NCBI GenBank assembly: GCA_964508705.1
Contig: CAZDUS010000052.1
Span: forward strand, 1 to 11,112
From: CAZDUS01 sp964508705
GTDB taxonomy: Bacteria; Verrucomicrobiota; Kiritimatiellia; CAIKKV01; CAITUY01
Length of the DNA stretch: 11,112 nt
Direction: 5' to 3'
Positions 1-9,600 of the stretch are shown here, piece after piece. The notes under the pieces were generated by a model, which was given only the letters and a program-made list of their open reading frames with translations, made no database searches and had not been told where the DNA came from. The position numbers were made by a program, and so were the translations under genes. The first letter of the stretch is position 1. Each line of letters starts with the position of its first letter.

Positions 1-1749
1 TAGCATATAAATAATGTCGTGACTGTTTTCAATCAAGAGGCGGAATTTCTCTTCGCTTTCGCGAAGATGGATTTGCTGATCGCGGATGTTTCTGTCCGTG
101 TTGCGAAGCAATGCGTAAATAACGCTCAAGAATAATGCGAGCATTACCAGGCATACGGTGGCGCTGAGGGCAAGCAGGTGCGAGAAGGCCCTTTGTTCCT
201 CGGTTATGTTACGAATGATAAAAAGATCGCCGATTTCGTTGTTGTGGGCTCCGTATATCGGCGAAGAAGAGAGGATCCACTTTTTGGAGTCGAAATCGAT
301 CTCGCGGCCCAATTCACCGTGGCCATGCTTTGACATTGAATCATGTTGTTTGATGATGTGATTAAAAGCAGTGGGCAGGTGTCCGAGCGAGTTGTGGACG
401 ATCACGCTACTGGGCAGATTGTCCCATGCCGTCTTCCTGTTGCTGGCCAGAAGTCCCTCTTCCCATTCGGTCCGGCTAATGTTGTTTTTTCTAAATGTTG
501 CAACGATGTGGGTGTCGGTTTGATTGCGGATGGTGTCGAATGCATTAGTAATTTCCATGCCAAGTTCTGCGTAACCTATCAGGCCATTGTCGGTGAACAC
601 CGGTTGAACTACACGAGCTATAAAATCGCCATAGGGGCCCAGTTTGACACTCGAAGCAGTTTTTCCTGTTCGTTCGGCCTCTAGCGCAGAATGACGGCTA
701 TTGATATCGCCTCGTTTCTTGGGGCTGTGAACACGTAATAGGCAGACGCGGTTTGTGTCAAAAAAACTGAAGTGGGTGATTGCGCTTTCTTGCGACATGG
801 CTTTGAAGACAGGCTGCCAAGTTGCCAACAGGGTATTGGTGTCGCCTGCGCGGAGGGCCTTTTGAGTGGAGGCATTGGCGGCGATAGGGAGTAACGTGGT
901 TCGCAGTAAGGATTCTTGCTTATTGAGAGTTTGATGAAGGGCGCTGATGAGGTTGGAGTTCAAAGTGGATATGTCGCCTGCCAACCGCTGGCGATGTTGC
1001 AGAAAAAGCAGAAGCCAGACGCCTCCTAATAAAGTCAGAATCATGAATGTCAAAGGGGGTAACAGACGCCGGAGGACTGGTTTGGGAGTCCTGCCGGAAC
1101 GGTTAACCGACAGGAATATGACCAGGGCGCCAATCAGAATGACAAGTATTAACCCGATAGTTAGTGATGATTTTACCAATAAATCCCAATTCCAATGGTT
1201 AGCTTCTATATCCATGCCCAGAACGGCAACTACCTCTCCTGTGCTATTGTCCAGCAAAGGCACCAGGGCGGAAATCCATGTGCCCCATCTATCGGTGACT
1301 GGTCCAACGACAGCCGCAGCCTTGTTGTTGAAAACGCCAAGATAATCATCGGAGATCTCGTCATAGATGTGACCGGGAAGGGTGGGGTCCGTCGACCCAA
1401 TGGATTCGCTATCCATATAGAAAAAAACGCTACCGTCCGGTTTGCGACCCATGAGGTAAAACCATTTGCATCTTGGATTTGCTTGGCCGATGGCAATGAG
1501 TTGGTTTTTGAGTTCATGGTATGCTGGGTGTTCAATGTCCCGCTCGGTGCCTGAGAGAGAGCGCACTTTATCGATGTTTATCGACTGCGCGACGAGCCGA
1601 GCCTGCAAGAGCAACTCGCTTCTAAATTCATTGTTAGTATGCCGGAGGGTGAGCCATGAGCCGACCACCAGCAGAGCCAGGTTGACTGCAATGAACGCAG
1701 GGAGCCTTGCAAGTTTGCGGCGCAGGCGATACGGACGCTTGCCTGTCAT
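1..1749 (-). CDS. Membrane sensor protein (dual Cache-type sensor with PAS), probable histidine kinase or diguanylate cyclase, 3' end outside window
   Basis: The frame is open from the ATG at 1749-1747 to base 1, giving 583 codons with no stop; the C-terminal part is cut off by the window edge. Residues 16-35 form a first membrane segment. Residues about 44-190 are a Cache/PAS-like extracytoplasmic sensor with the signature stretches GTERDIEHPAY, WFYLMGRKPDGSVFF, GPVTDRWGTWISALVP and VLGMDIEA. Two membrane segments follow at about 195-215 and 229-250. Residues about 257-515 hold a second sensor resembling double Cache domain 3, with HFSFFDTNRVCLLRVHSP and KLGPYGDF. A fourth membrane segment lies at about 525-548, and the last visible residues (ESEEKFRLLIENSHDIIYML) begin a PAS domain. 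Such receptors normally end in a histidine kinase or GGDEF domain; which one cannot be seen here. The gene overlaps the upstream PAS gene by ATGA, so the two should be co-transcribed and translationally coupled. The ligand is unknown. Confidence 0.88.
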   Translation of the reverse strand, partial: MTGKRPYRLRRKLARLPAFIAVNLALLVVGSWLTLRHTNNEFRSELLLQARLVAQSINIDKVRSLSGTERDIEHPAYHELKNQLIAIGQANPRCKWFYLMGRKPDGSVFFYMDSESIGSTDPTLPGHIYDEISDDYLGVFNNKAAAVVGPVTDRWGTWISALVPLLDNSTGEVVAVLGMDIEANHWNWDLLVKSSLTIGLILVILIGALVIFLSVNRSGRTPKPVLRRLLPPLTFMILTLLGGVWLLLFLQHRQRLAGDISTLNSNLISALHQTLNKQESLLRTTLLPIAANASTQKALRAGDTNTLLATWQPVFKAMSQESAITHFSFFDTNRVCLLRVHSPKKRGDINSRHSALEAERTGKTASSVKLGPYGDFIARVVQPVFTDNGLIGYAELGMEITNAFDTIRNQTDTHIVATFRKNNISRTEWEEGLLASNRKTAWDNLPSSVIVHNSLGHLPTAFNHIIKQHDSMSKHGHGELGREIDFDSKKWILSSSPIYGAHNNEIGDLFIIRNITEEQRAFSHLLALSATVCLVMLALFLSVIYALLRNTDRNIRDQQIHLRESEEKFRLLIENSHDIIYML

Positions 1750-2807
1750 TGGCTCTCCTTGGGGTAACTATCCACGGCGGAGTTGTACGGGAGGGGGATG
1801 CCGAGACGCAAGGCCAGTGAGTTGACTTCGCGCTTAAGTTCGCCAATGCGTCTTTCGCGGCCTAATGTAACTCCCTGCCAGCGGCGAAGCTCTTCCATCT
1901 GCTTGGCTGATTTCTCGTCCTGGTCTTTCCTGTCTGTAATATCTGACGTGACGGTGAGCAGGGCCGGCCGTCCATTGATATCAATAATTTCTCCTGTGAT
2001 CCACCCGTATAGCGTCGATCCGTTCTTCGTGCGAAACATCATTTCCATACCGGCTATTTTCCCGTGTGTGTCGATTTCGTTTCTTAGCCGGGCACCGTTT
2101 TCGGTTGTGATCCACTTTAATTCAACGGCCGTATGTCCAATGACTTCTTGTCGTGTGAACCCCGCCGCCTTCAGCGATGATATATTCACATTCAAATAGG
2201 CTCCAGTTTCCAAGTCTGACAATGCGATCCACACCGGGGCATCATTGAATAGTTTGGCGAATTTTTTTTCACTTTCTCTTAGGGCTGACTCGACCTGCTT
2301 CTGAATGGTCATGTCCTGTATAATGCCTATCATCTTGTGAGGTTGGCCGTTGGCGTCGTATTGCAGTTTTCCCCAGCCATGAACCCACCGTTCGTGTCTG
2401 TCGTTGTGGCGGATGATCCGGTATATCTTGTCAAACGGTTGCTTTCGGGAAAGGACATCATTTTGAAAGTAATCGTGCATAAGTTCGCGGTCATCAGGGT
2501 GTACCATTGCCAGCCATCCTTCGACCGAGTGGGGATAAGTTGAGTCTATGCCAAAGATGATGTCCAGTATGTCGGAAGACCGCCATATTCCGGTTTGGAT
2601 ATCCAGAACATAAGTTCCCATTCCGGCGATTCTTTGTGATTCTCGGAGGAGATAGGCAATTTCCTTCAACGCTTCGGGGGTATCAGGGGTGTTTTGATCA
2701 AGATAGGCATTTCCCGCTTGTTCTTCATTGATGTCATGAGTCGTCTTCATAAATGATCCATCAAACTGCCCCATGTCCACAGGCCTAATTTCGGAAAAAT
2801 TAAGCAT
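1746..2807 (-). CDS. Soluble tandem-PAS protein with C-terminal coiled coil
   Basis: The protein has 353 residues and no signal peptide or membrane segment, so it should be cytoplasmic. PAS domain 1 spans about residues 55-168 (RIAGMGTYVLDIQTGIWRSS, MVHPDDRELM, a PAC end at GIIQDMTIQKQ). PAS domain 2 spans about 180-294 (ESEKKFAKLFNDAPVWIALS, the PAC end VTSDITDRK). Residues about 294-341 form a coiled coil with the pattern ELRRWQGVTLGRERRIGELK ending in LGIPLPY, a tail often seen at the end of PAS signalling modules that precede or pair with histidine kinases. No kinase, GGDEF, EAL or receiver domain follows. Its stop overlaps the start of the membrane sensor gene, so it is probably a signalling partner of that protein. 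The start is uncertain. The ATG at 2807 has no Shine-Dalgarno sequence. An ATG at 2750 (MKTTHDINEEQ) has only a weak GATGGA upstream but lies just before the conserved part. Ligand or cofactor of the PAS domains is not predictable here. Confidence 0.85.
   Translation of the reverse strand: MLNFSEIRPVDMGQFDGSFMKTTHDINEEQAGNAYLDQNTPDTPEALKEIAYLLRESQRIAGMGTYVLDIQTGIWRSSDILDIIFGIDSTYPHSVEGWLAMVHPDDRELMHDYFQNDVLSRKQPFDKIYRIIRHNDRHERWVHGWGKLQYDANGQPHKMIGIIQDMTIQKQVESALRESEKKFAKLFNDAPVWIALSDLETGAYLNVNISSLKAAGFTRQEVIGHTAVELKWITTENGARLRNEIDTHGKIAGMEMMFRTKNGSTLYGWITGEIIDINGRPALLTVTSDITDRKDQDEKSAKQMEELRRWQGVTLGRERRIGELKREVNSLALRLGIPLPYNSAVDSYPKESQ
1753..1760 (-). promoter_or_regulatory. Ribosome binding site of the membrane sensor gene
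   Basis: On the minus strand the sequence AAGGAGAG lies five to twelve bases before the ATG at 1749. It is a near-consensus Shine-Dalgarno sequence inside the last codons of the upstream PAS gene. It fixes the start of the sensor gene, and together with the ATGA overlap it supports coupled translation. Confidence 0.8.
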
Positions 2808-2929
2808 AAGATGGCTGTTTGAGCAATTGATTTAAGGGTGCTGCTGTGGTGACGAGAATCATTTGCGTATGATAGGGTAGACTAATTCATGGTGATTATT
2901 AGTATGTGACATCGAGAAGGGCGGGATAC
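2808..2929. promoter_or_regulatory. Divergent intergenic region between the PAS/sensor operon and the nitroreductase gene
   Basis: Both flanking genes start here and point away from each other, so promoters for both must lie in or next to these 122 bases. On the plus strand TATGAT at 2868-2873 matches a -10 box in five of six positions, about 57 bases before the nitroreductase ATG, but no convincing -35 box sits 17 bases upstream. The same bases read as TATCAT on the minus strand. On the minus strand TTGCTC at 2826-2821 could be a -35 box, with a poor TTAATT at -10; a transcript from there would favour the internal ATG at 2750. I see no clear operator palindrome. Confidence 0.35.
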
Positions 2930-3508
2930 ATGACGATTAAAGAGTTGGTGTTTAGAAACAGAAGCGTGCGCAGGTTTAAGCAGGGGGTGTCCATCAGTGA
3001 GGCTATGCTAAGGGAATGGGTTGATCTAGGGCGGTTGTCGGGTTCAGCAGGCAATCGTCAGCTATTGCGCTTTGTGTTGTCGGCCAATCCTGTACTCAAT
3101 GAAAAAATATTTCCCTGCCTGGCGTGGGCGGGATATCTGACGAATTGGGCAGGGCCGGTGGAGGGGGAACGACCATCGGCTTATATTGTGATTGTGGCAG
3201 AGACGGAGTTGATAAAGGGATGTATTTGCGATCACGGGATTGCGGCGCAGAGCATCCTGCTGGGGGCTGTGGAGTCCGGGTTTGGGGGCTGTATGATAGG
3301 TTCTATCAAGCGGGAACAATTGTCAGAAGTACTGGGATTGCCAGCGAAGTACGAAATTCTCCTGGTGATAGCCCTTGGAGAGCCTGCGGAAACTGTCATT
3401 GTGGAACCTGTTGTCAATGGGGACATCAAGTACTGGCGAGACGAGCAGGGTAGGCATCATGTCCCTAAATACTCTCTGGAGGAGATTCTTCTTCATGGCG
3501 ATCGGTGA
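2930..3508 (+). CDS. Nitroreductase-family FMN-dependent oxidoreductase
   Basis: The 192-residue product has the layout of a small nitroreductase-fold protein, which normally binds FMN and works as a dimer using NAD(P)H. The substrate is not predictable. Visible family features are RNRSVRRF at residues 9-16 (N-terminal FMN phosphate contact), SGSAGNRQ at 37-44, DHGIAAQSILLGAVESGFGG at 101-120 with CMIGSI after it, and ILLVIALGEPAE at 143-154. The C-terminal KYWRDEQGRHHVPKYSLEEI at 167-186 is typical of one branch of the family. I chose the ATG at 2930 because GAAGG lies nine bases upstream and the family consensus begins at once. A GTG at 2906 would add eight unconserved residues. The protein has no export signal. 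It is divergent from the PAS/sensor operon and lies 130 bases before the protease gene, so it is probably a single-gene unit. Confidence 0.9.
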   Translation: MTIKELVFRNRSVRRFKQGVSISEAMLREWVDLGRLSGSAGNRQLLRFVLSANPVLNEKIFPCLAWAGYLTNWAGPVEGERPSAYIVIVAETELIKGCICDHGIAAQSILLGAVESGFGGCMIGSIKREQLSEVLGLPAKYEILLVIALGEPAETVIVEPVVNGDIKYWRDEQGRHHVPKYSLEEILLHGDR

Positions 3509-3638
3509 AGCCTTGCTTTGGGTATCGGTATTTCCTCGATAATTGCGAAGTGTGAAAAGGCTTTGACGTTTACGCCGTGTTTCCGCATTGTTCCCAAAAT
3601 TCTAAACGTAACTTCAAGTTGCTTTCTTTGGGAGGCCT
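3509..3638 (+). promoter_or_regulatory. Intergenic region upstream of the giant protease gene, with candidate promoter and weak inverted repeats
   Basis: TTGACG at 3563-3568 matches a sigma-70 -35 box in five of six positions. At the right distance (3586-3591) there is only CATTGT, a poor -10 box. AAGCCTT at 3508-3514 and AAGGCTT at 3557-3563 could pair over a 42-base interval that itself contains a small TATCG/CGATA stem (3523-3527 with 3537-3541). This could be a weak end signal of the nitroreductase transcript, but it has no T-run. No other gene is seen. Confidence 0.3.
3631..3635 (+). promoter_or_regulatory. Ribosome binding site of the protease gene, short spacing
   Basis: GGAGG ends only three bases before the ATG at 3639, shorter than the usual five to nine. 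The ATG is nevertheless supported because it opens directly into a clean signal peptide, and no other in-frame start nearby gives one. Confidence 0.6.
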
Positions 3639-6600
3639 ATGAAAACAACTGCTGCCGCTTGTCGGATGTTCTTGAACGTTCTTCTCTTTCTTATTGCAGG
3701 GACCGCCTTTGCCGGTCTGCGCGAGACTGCTTCGCAGGGGTGGCAGACGACGATGAACGGCAGTCGGCCAACGCCGAAGGATAATACGGCTCTGCCGCCG
3801 GGGATAAAATCAGCAGCCGACAACAAAAGCATGCCCGGTGAGATTGTTGTTAAACTCCGCAAAACGTCGCAGGCGGCCACCGTGTTGGAGCGTGCGGTGG
3901 TCCAGAAGAAGGAGTCCCGACTGGCGCTTGCCGAGACGAACGAGCTTAGTGGTCTTCTCCACAAGCATCGAATGACATCTGCCGGAGCCGTTTTCGGCCG
4001 GGCTCGGAGGGAAACTGGAAGCGTTGGGATCAAGGCGAAAACAGAGAAGGATATGAAGCGCGACGGGTTGTTCCGATGGTGCCGTCTGCAAGTGCCTAGT
4101 GACGTCGATTTGAAGCAAGCGCTTGCTGACCTTAAAGCTAACCCGGCGGTAGAATACGCGGAGCCGGCAATTGAGTGGCAATTAAATGATGGCGTGGAGC
4201 CGCCCATTACCGGTTTGCCGAATGGCAGTACAGACCCGCAGATCAATCAGCAATGGCATCTTACGGCTGTAAAGGCCCAGGCCGCGTGGAATTACCTCAA
4301 GGATCGAGGTGTGCCGGCGGGGGGTAACCGGGATGTCGTGGTGGCGGTGATTGACACGGGTGTGGATTACAACCACGAGGATCTCATCGGGAACATGTGG
4401 ACGAATCCGCGCGAAATTCCTGGCAACAACATCGACGACGATGCCAACGGGTTTGTGGACGACATCCATGGTTGCAGCGTGGTCTCCGATGCCCGCAGTC
4501 ACGCCGGGGACCCCATCGACCTGCACGGCCACGGCACGCATGTGTCCGGTGTCATTGCGGCGACGGCGTTCAACCTGAAGGGCGGGGTGGGGGTGGCGTT
4601 CAACGTACAGATCATGGCGATCCGTGCCGCCCAGTATTCGGGGGCGCTCACATCGACTGATATTGCCGAGGCTATTCTCTACGCTGCGGATAATGGTGCC
4701 GAGGTTATCAATATGAGCTTCGGTGGCTACCAGCGTTCACAAGTTGTTGAAGATGTGTTGGAGATGGCGTTGAATCAGGCGGTGCTGGTCGCGGCGGCGG
4801 GCAATGACGGGTTGAATGCTTATGATTTCCCCAGTTATCCTGCGGCCTTGCCCTACGTGCATGGAGTCATGGCCGCCTCCAGTGAAGGTACACGCGCGTG
4901 GTTCTCGAACTATGGATATGATCTCGCCGCCCCCGGTGAGGACATTTTAAGCACGCTGCCAGGGAACCAATACGCCGCCTGGAGCGGCACATCCATGGCC
5001 ACCCCGGTGGTATCGGGCATTGCCGCCCTGATGAGGTCATATTTCTGGCAGCGCGATATTTATTCGTCACGGTTCCTCATGGGTGGATTGTGGAACTGCG
5101 CGAATCCCAATGTGGACGCCTTAAAGGCTATTTCGGAACTTCCGGCGCCGGGAGTAAATGTGCTGGAAACCTGGTTGTTTGATAATCAAGCCATCAGTGA
5201 ACGCAACGATGCCGACGGGAAGATCGACTCCGGCGAAACCCTGCATCTAGCGGTTGAGGTGATGAACCGCTGCGGACAGGCTGAAAATGTGGTGGCCACC
5301 CTGAAGGCGCAGGCGGAGGGCGCTGCCTTTGAGGACCCCTACGTTACGATTCTCACGAACGCCGTTAACTTTGGGGAGATCGGTCCGTTCAACACCACGG
5401 ATAATGGGTTCATCTATAACGCGGGTGGAGTCATCACAGGGGTGGAGCGTCCCTTCGTTATACAGGTGGCCAGTAATTGCCCCAATGACCACGTCATCGA
5501 GTTTGAGATGACTGTTACATACGAAGATGGTTGGAATCCGTCCGTCCCTGGACCGTATGAAAGCGTTAGCCGTTTTCGCTATGTGGTGCAACGCGGAAAG
5601 AACGTCCCGCGGGTGATCAGCACCAACACTGTGTTGGCTGCGGACGAATTCTGGATGGTTGCCAGCCCGGTCCTGGTTGAGCAGGGCGCCACCCTTACCA
5701 TTGAGGCTGGGGCGCAGGTTCAGTGGGGCGGCATCAGCGACGATCCTTATAATCCCGGGCCGCAGGCAGGGAATATGATCGTCCGTGGCAACCTGAGGGT
5801 TGAGGGGACGAGTGAGCAGCCGGTGTCGTTTTTCCCTTCCTATCTTGTGGCCGGACAATTGGTGAACATCGCGGTTGATGGAGGCACTGCGGATATGGCG
5901 TATGTCAAGGTGCGTAATCCGAATTTGACGGGTTTTCGCAACATTGATCACGTTTATTTCGACTGGGATTTTGGAGCCTCCACGATAACGGCTGAAGCGA
6001 TTAACAACAGTGTGTTCCATAAGTTACGAGGGGGCGGGACCCTGTCCGCCGCGTATTTTAACCGCTGTCTTTTTGATGCCGGCTGGCTCGCGCCAAGCGG
6101 GACACCGCGTCTCTTCAACTGTGCCTTCCTGCAGGACAACGAGAACAATCATCCGTTGAGTCTCACGGTTCCCAAAACCACGGACAAGCACGCCTTCGGG
6201 GGAGTGTATCTGGGGAATTACAACGGCACTGAATTTACCGGATGGCGGGGTATCCATCATGTGGTGACACGATCCAATGACACCTATGCCCTTTTGCCCG
6301 TTGAGTCTACCACGTTGCAGGAGGCCGAATTGATAGCCCAGTACTTTGGCGGGCACGTGGCGAGCATTACCAACGAGGAGGAACAGGCATTTCTGGAAGG
6401 GTATGTGAACCAAATGCCCGGAGTGGGTTACGATGGTAACTCGACCTTCATTGGAATGACGGATGATCCAACCTCGCGCACCTATGGTTGGTTGGATGGG
6501 GCCCCGACGAACTATACGCACTGGTCTCCCAATTATCCCATCGTATTACCCAAATATTCAAAGCATGTGGTTTCCTTCAGTTGCCTGGGGCGCTATGCGG

Positions 6601-9600
6601 AGAATTACCTGGGGACATGGCGCAATAGCGAGATTGTCATTTCCACGAGGGGTGGATACGGGGGTATTTCATGGGGGCTCATGTTTATATTGAAACTACC
6701 GGGGAGCTGGACCGAGCCCCAGTTGAATGCGCCGGTAACCAGTGGCGAACTACTGACATATGTGCGGGAGCGAATGCGTGGGGATGTGCGCTACAACGCA
6801 TTCCTAAGCAAGTATTGGGATCCCAATGTCAGCCACTGGATGCGGATCATGGCCAACAACTACAGCCCCCGACGTACCTATGCCGCGATGTTTGACAATT
6901 ACTGGGGCACGGATATGACCGGGCTGATTGACTATGCGATCAAGGACTATGTTGATGACTTTGTCAGCTCGCAGATTGAATACCAGCCGGCGGCTGCCCA
7001 TGGATTCACCACCACCTATCCGTTTGCAGAGCGGGTCTTGATTAATGGAGTCACAGCTGAAACGGTGCCGCAGTTGAGCGGGGGACGGGCGGATTTCACG
7101 ATCAGCTTCAACCGCGACATGAACACCAATATTGAACCGTATGTCACCTTTGGTCCCAGTGCTCCTCACACGGACTTTTCGGTTACCCCGCGCGATGTCG
7201 ATTTCCATGAGATGACGAATGGCTGGTTGAATGCCCGTACATGGCAGGGGTCCGCCTGGATTACACCGGTGACGGGTGAGGGCTATCAATTGATGAGGAT
7301 TTCCGGCGCCGTTGCGGCTGATGATCCCTGGCTGGTTTCCGGTTATGACGTGGGTCGATTCCGCTTTGAAGTGCGGACTATGGAAGTTTTGGCTATGACG
7401 CTACAGGCCGTCGGTCAGGAAGGCTCGATTCAACTCACTTGGCAGCAGAACGATTACGACCTGCTGGCCGGTTATAACCTGTATCGTGCCGACAGCACCA
7501 ATGGGACATGGACGCGCCTCAATGATACGGTCATCCCGCCGGGAAGCGAGAGTTACGCGGATACCAATGTCCCGCCGGCGGTGAGAAAATATTACAGGTT
7601 TACCGTGTTGACGACGGACATGACTGAATCGGACCCTTCTGGGCTGGCTTCCGCAAGCGCGCTTGATACCATCGCGCCTGTGCTGACGCATATGCCGATC
7701 ACGAGTGCGCTCCCTGCGCGGGGACTGCGGATTTCCGCAACGGCGACCGATAATCTGCGGGTAACTGATGTTACCTTGTTTTACCGGCTCTCTGGCAGTG
7801 GCTCCAACTTCACAGGCATGGCCATGGTCAATGTGATCTCAAACGATTGGGCGGCGACGATCCCGGGTTCAGTCGTTTTATCGCCCGGGGTAGACTACTA
7901 TATCACCGCTGGCGATGGCATTAGCGAGGTGTTCAGTGGAACTCCCGTCCTGCCGCATGTCGTATTCGTTAACAATGTGCCATCGTTGACGTCGGTCACC
8001 CCTAACCATGGCCCCGGTGCAGGAGGTACGGTTGTCACATTAGGCGGCACACTATTCGAGTCGGGGGTGAGCGTGCTCTTCGGCGGCGTGCTGGCGAGTA
8101 ATATCACACTGATGAGTGGGAACCAGTTGACCTGTGTGACGCCGGCGCATTTCCCGGCCTTGGTGGATGTTACCGTGGTCAACACGAACGGTATGCAAAG
8201 CACGCTATTGAGTGCATTCCAATTTGAGCAGAGCGGAGTGCTGGTGGCCATGCCAGTTACAAACGGCACCTATGGCGCGCAAGTTGAAGTGGCCTTGTCG
8301 GCGGCGAATGTTGAAGGCTTGCGCGCAGTGGATGCAACACTGGCTTTTGATCCCACCGTGCTATCAGCGGTGGACGCGAGAGTGGGGGCGTTAACGGCAG
8401 GCTGGGCCTTGTCTGCCAACCTTGGCACGCCCGGGCGAGCCGTGGTGTCATTGGCGAACGCCAGCAGCGTTTCCGGCAGCGGCCCGCTGGTCATCCTGCG
8501 CTTTAACGTCATCAAGGCGCCGCCGGCCTCCTCGGCTCTGACGATTGAAAGTGTGTCGCTGAATGACGGGGCGATGACGGCGACGTGTAGTGACGGCGAG
8601 CTGACGGTGAACGGTTTCTTCAGTCTTGCCGGAGCTGTTCGCTATTTCAGCGACAGCAAGGCGGTGCCTGAAACGGCGATCGCGCTAGCCGGTGCGGGGA
8701 ATTTCCTGACGCTGTCGGCGACCAATGGAACGTTCTCCATCACCAATGTCCCGACCGCCGGCTATGTTATGACGCCTACGAAGACCAACGATGTTGTTGA
8801 AATCACAGGGTACGATGCCTCGCTTGTGTTGCAGGCGGCGGCGGGATTGTTGGTGCTTTCGTCGAATCAGGTTCTTGCGGCGGATGTCAACCGGAATGGA
8901 ATCGTTTCGTCCATGGATGCCTCTTATATTTTAGAGAAGTCCGTAGGTCTCATCGAGGGGGCATTCCCGGGCGCCGGATGCTTCTGGGAGTTTACGCCTG
9001 CGCAACGCAGTTATGGTGCCCTCGTAAGTGACCTTTCTGGACAGGACTTTACGGCGATTTTGATTGGGGATGTGTCTGGTAATTGGCTTCCACCAGCAGG
9101 CAAAGGGGTTGCCTCGTCAGGCTTTAAGGGGCAAGGGGTTGGCGTTGTTAAAACCAGCGACGAAACGGAAACGACCGTGATTACGGGGATGGATAACGGG
9201 CCTTTGCCGGGGGGCAACGGCGAGCAGAGTGCGCGTGTGCTCCTGAAGGCAACCGAGGCTTCTGTTTACAGCGTTGACCTGGTGCTGAATTATGATCCAA
9301 CCAATCGTACAGTTGCCGAAGTGAATCGCGGCAGTCTTGCAGGCAGCATGGCTTTGGCTGTTAACACCAATCAGGAAGGTGTTGTGCGTGTTTCCCTTGC
9401 GGGTGCCAATCCTGTAGCAGGTAATGGCTCATTGATTGTTATGAAATTTGCAGGTGGTGACCCGGTTTTGTGGCAGATTAGCCAGGTGCGTATAAACGAA
9501 GGAATGGTGTCAGCTCTGCCGGACGCTTCGCTCGCGGCTTTTGATACGGATGGTGACGAACTATTGGATGTGGATGAAATTGAGTTGTTTAATACGGATA

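Noticed and set aside
158..684. Plus-strand open frames in the first 700 bases.
   Set aside because: The minus strand is open without a stop from 1749 to 1 and gives a coherent sensor protein with Cache and PAS signatures; the plus-strand frames are its shadows.
2906..2929. GTG start at 2906 for the nitroreductase.
   Set aside because: It adds eight unconserved residues, while the ATG at 2930 has GAAGG at good spacing and starts directly at the family consensus.
3614..4246. A 210-residue open frame on the minus strand over the start of the protease gene.
   Set aside because: It lies entirely opposite the signal peptide and propeptide coding region, and its translation is Ser/Arg-rich without recognisable domains; it is a shadow of the real gene.
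5247..6020. A 257-residue minus-strand open frame inside the protease gene.
   Set aside because: It is antisense to a well-defined coding region, and its composition (many His, Arg, Ile) is that of a reverse-frame shadow.
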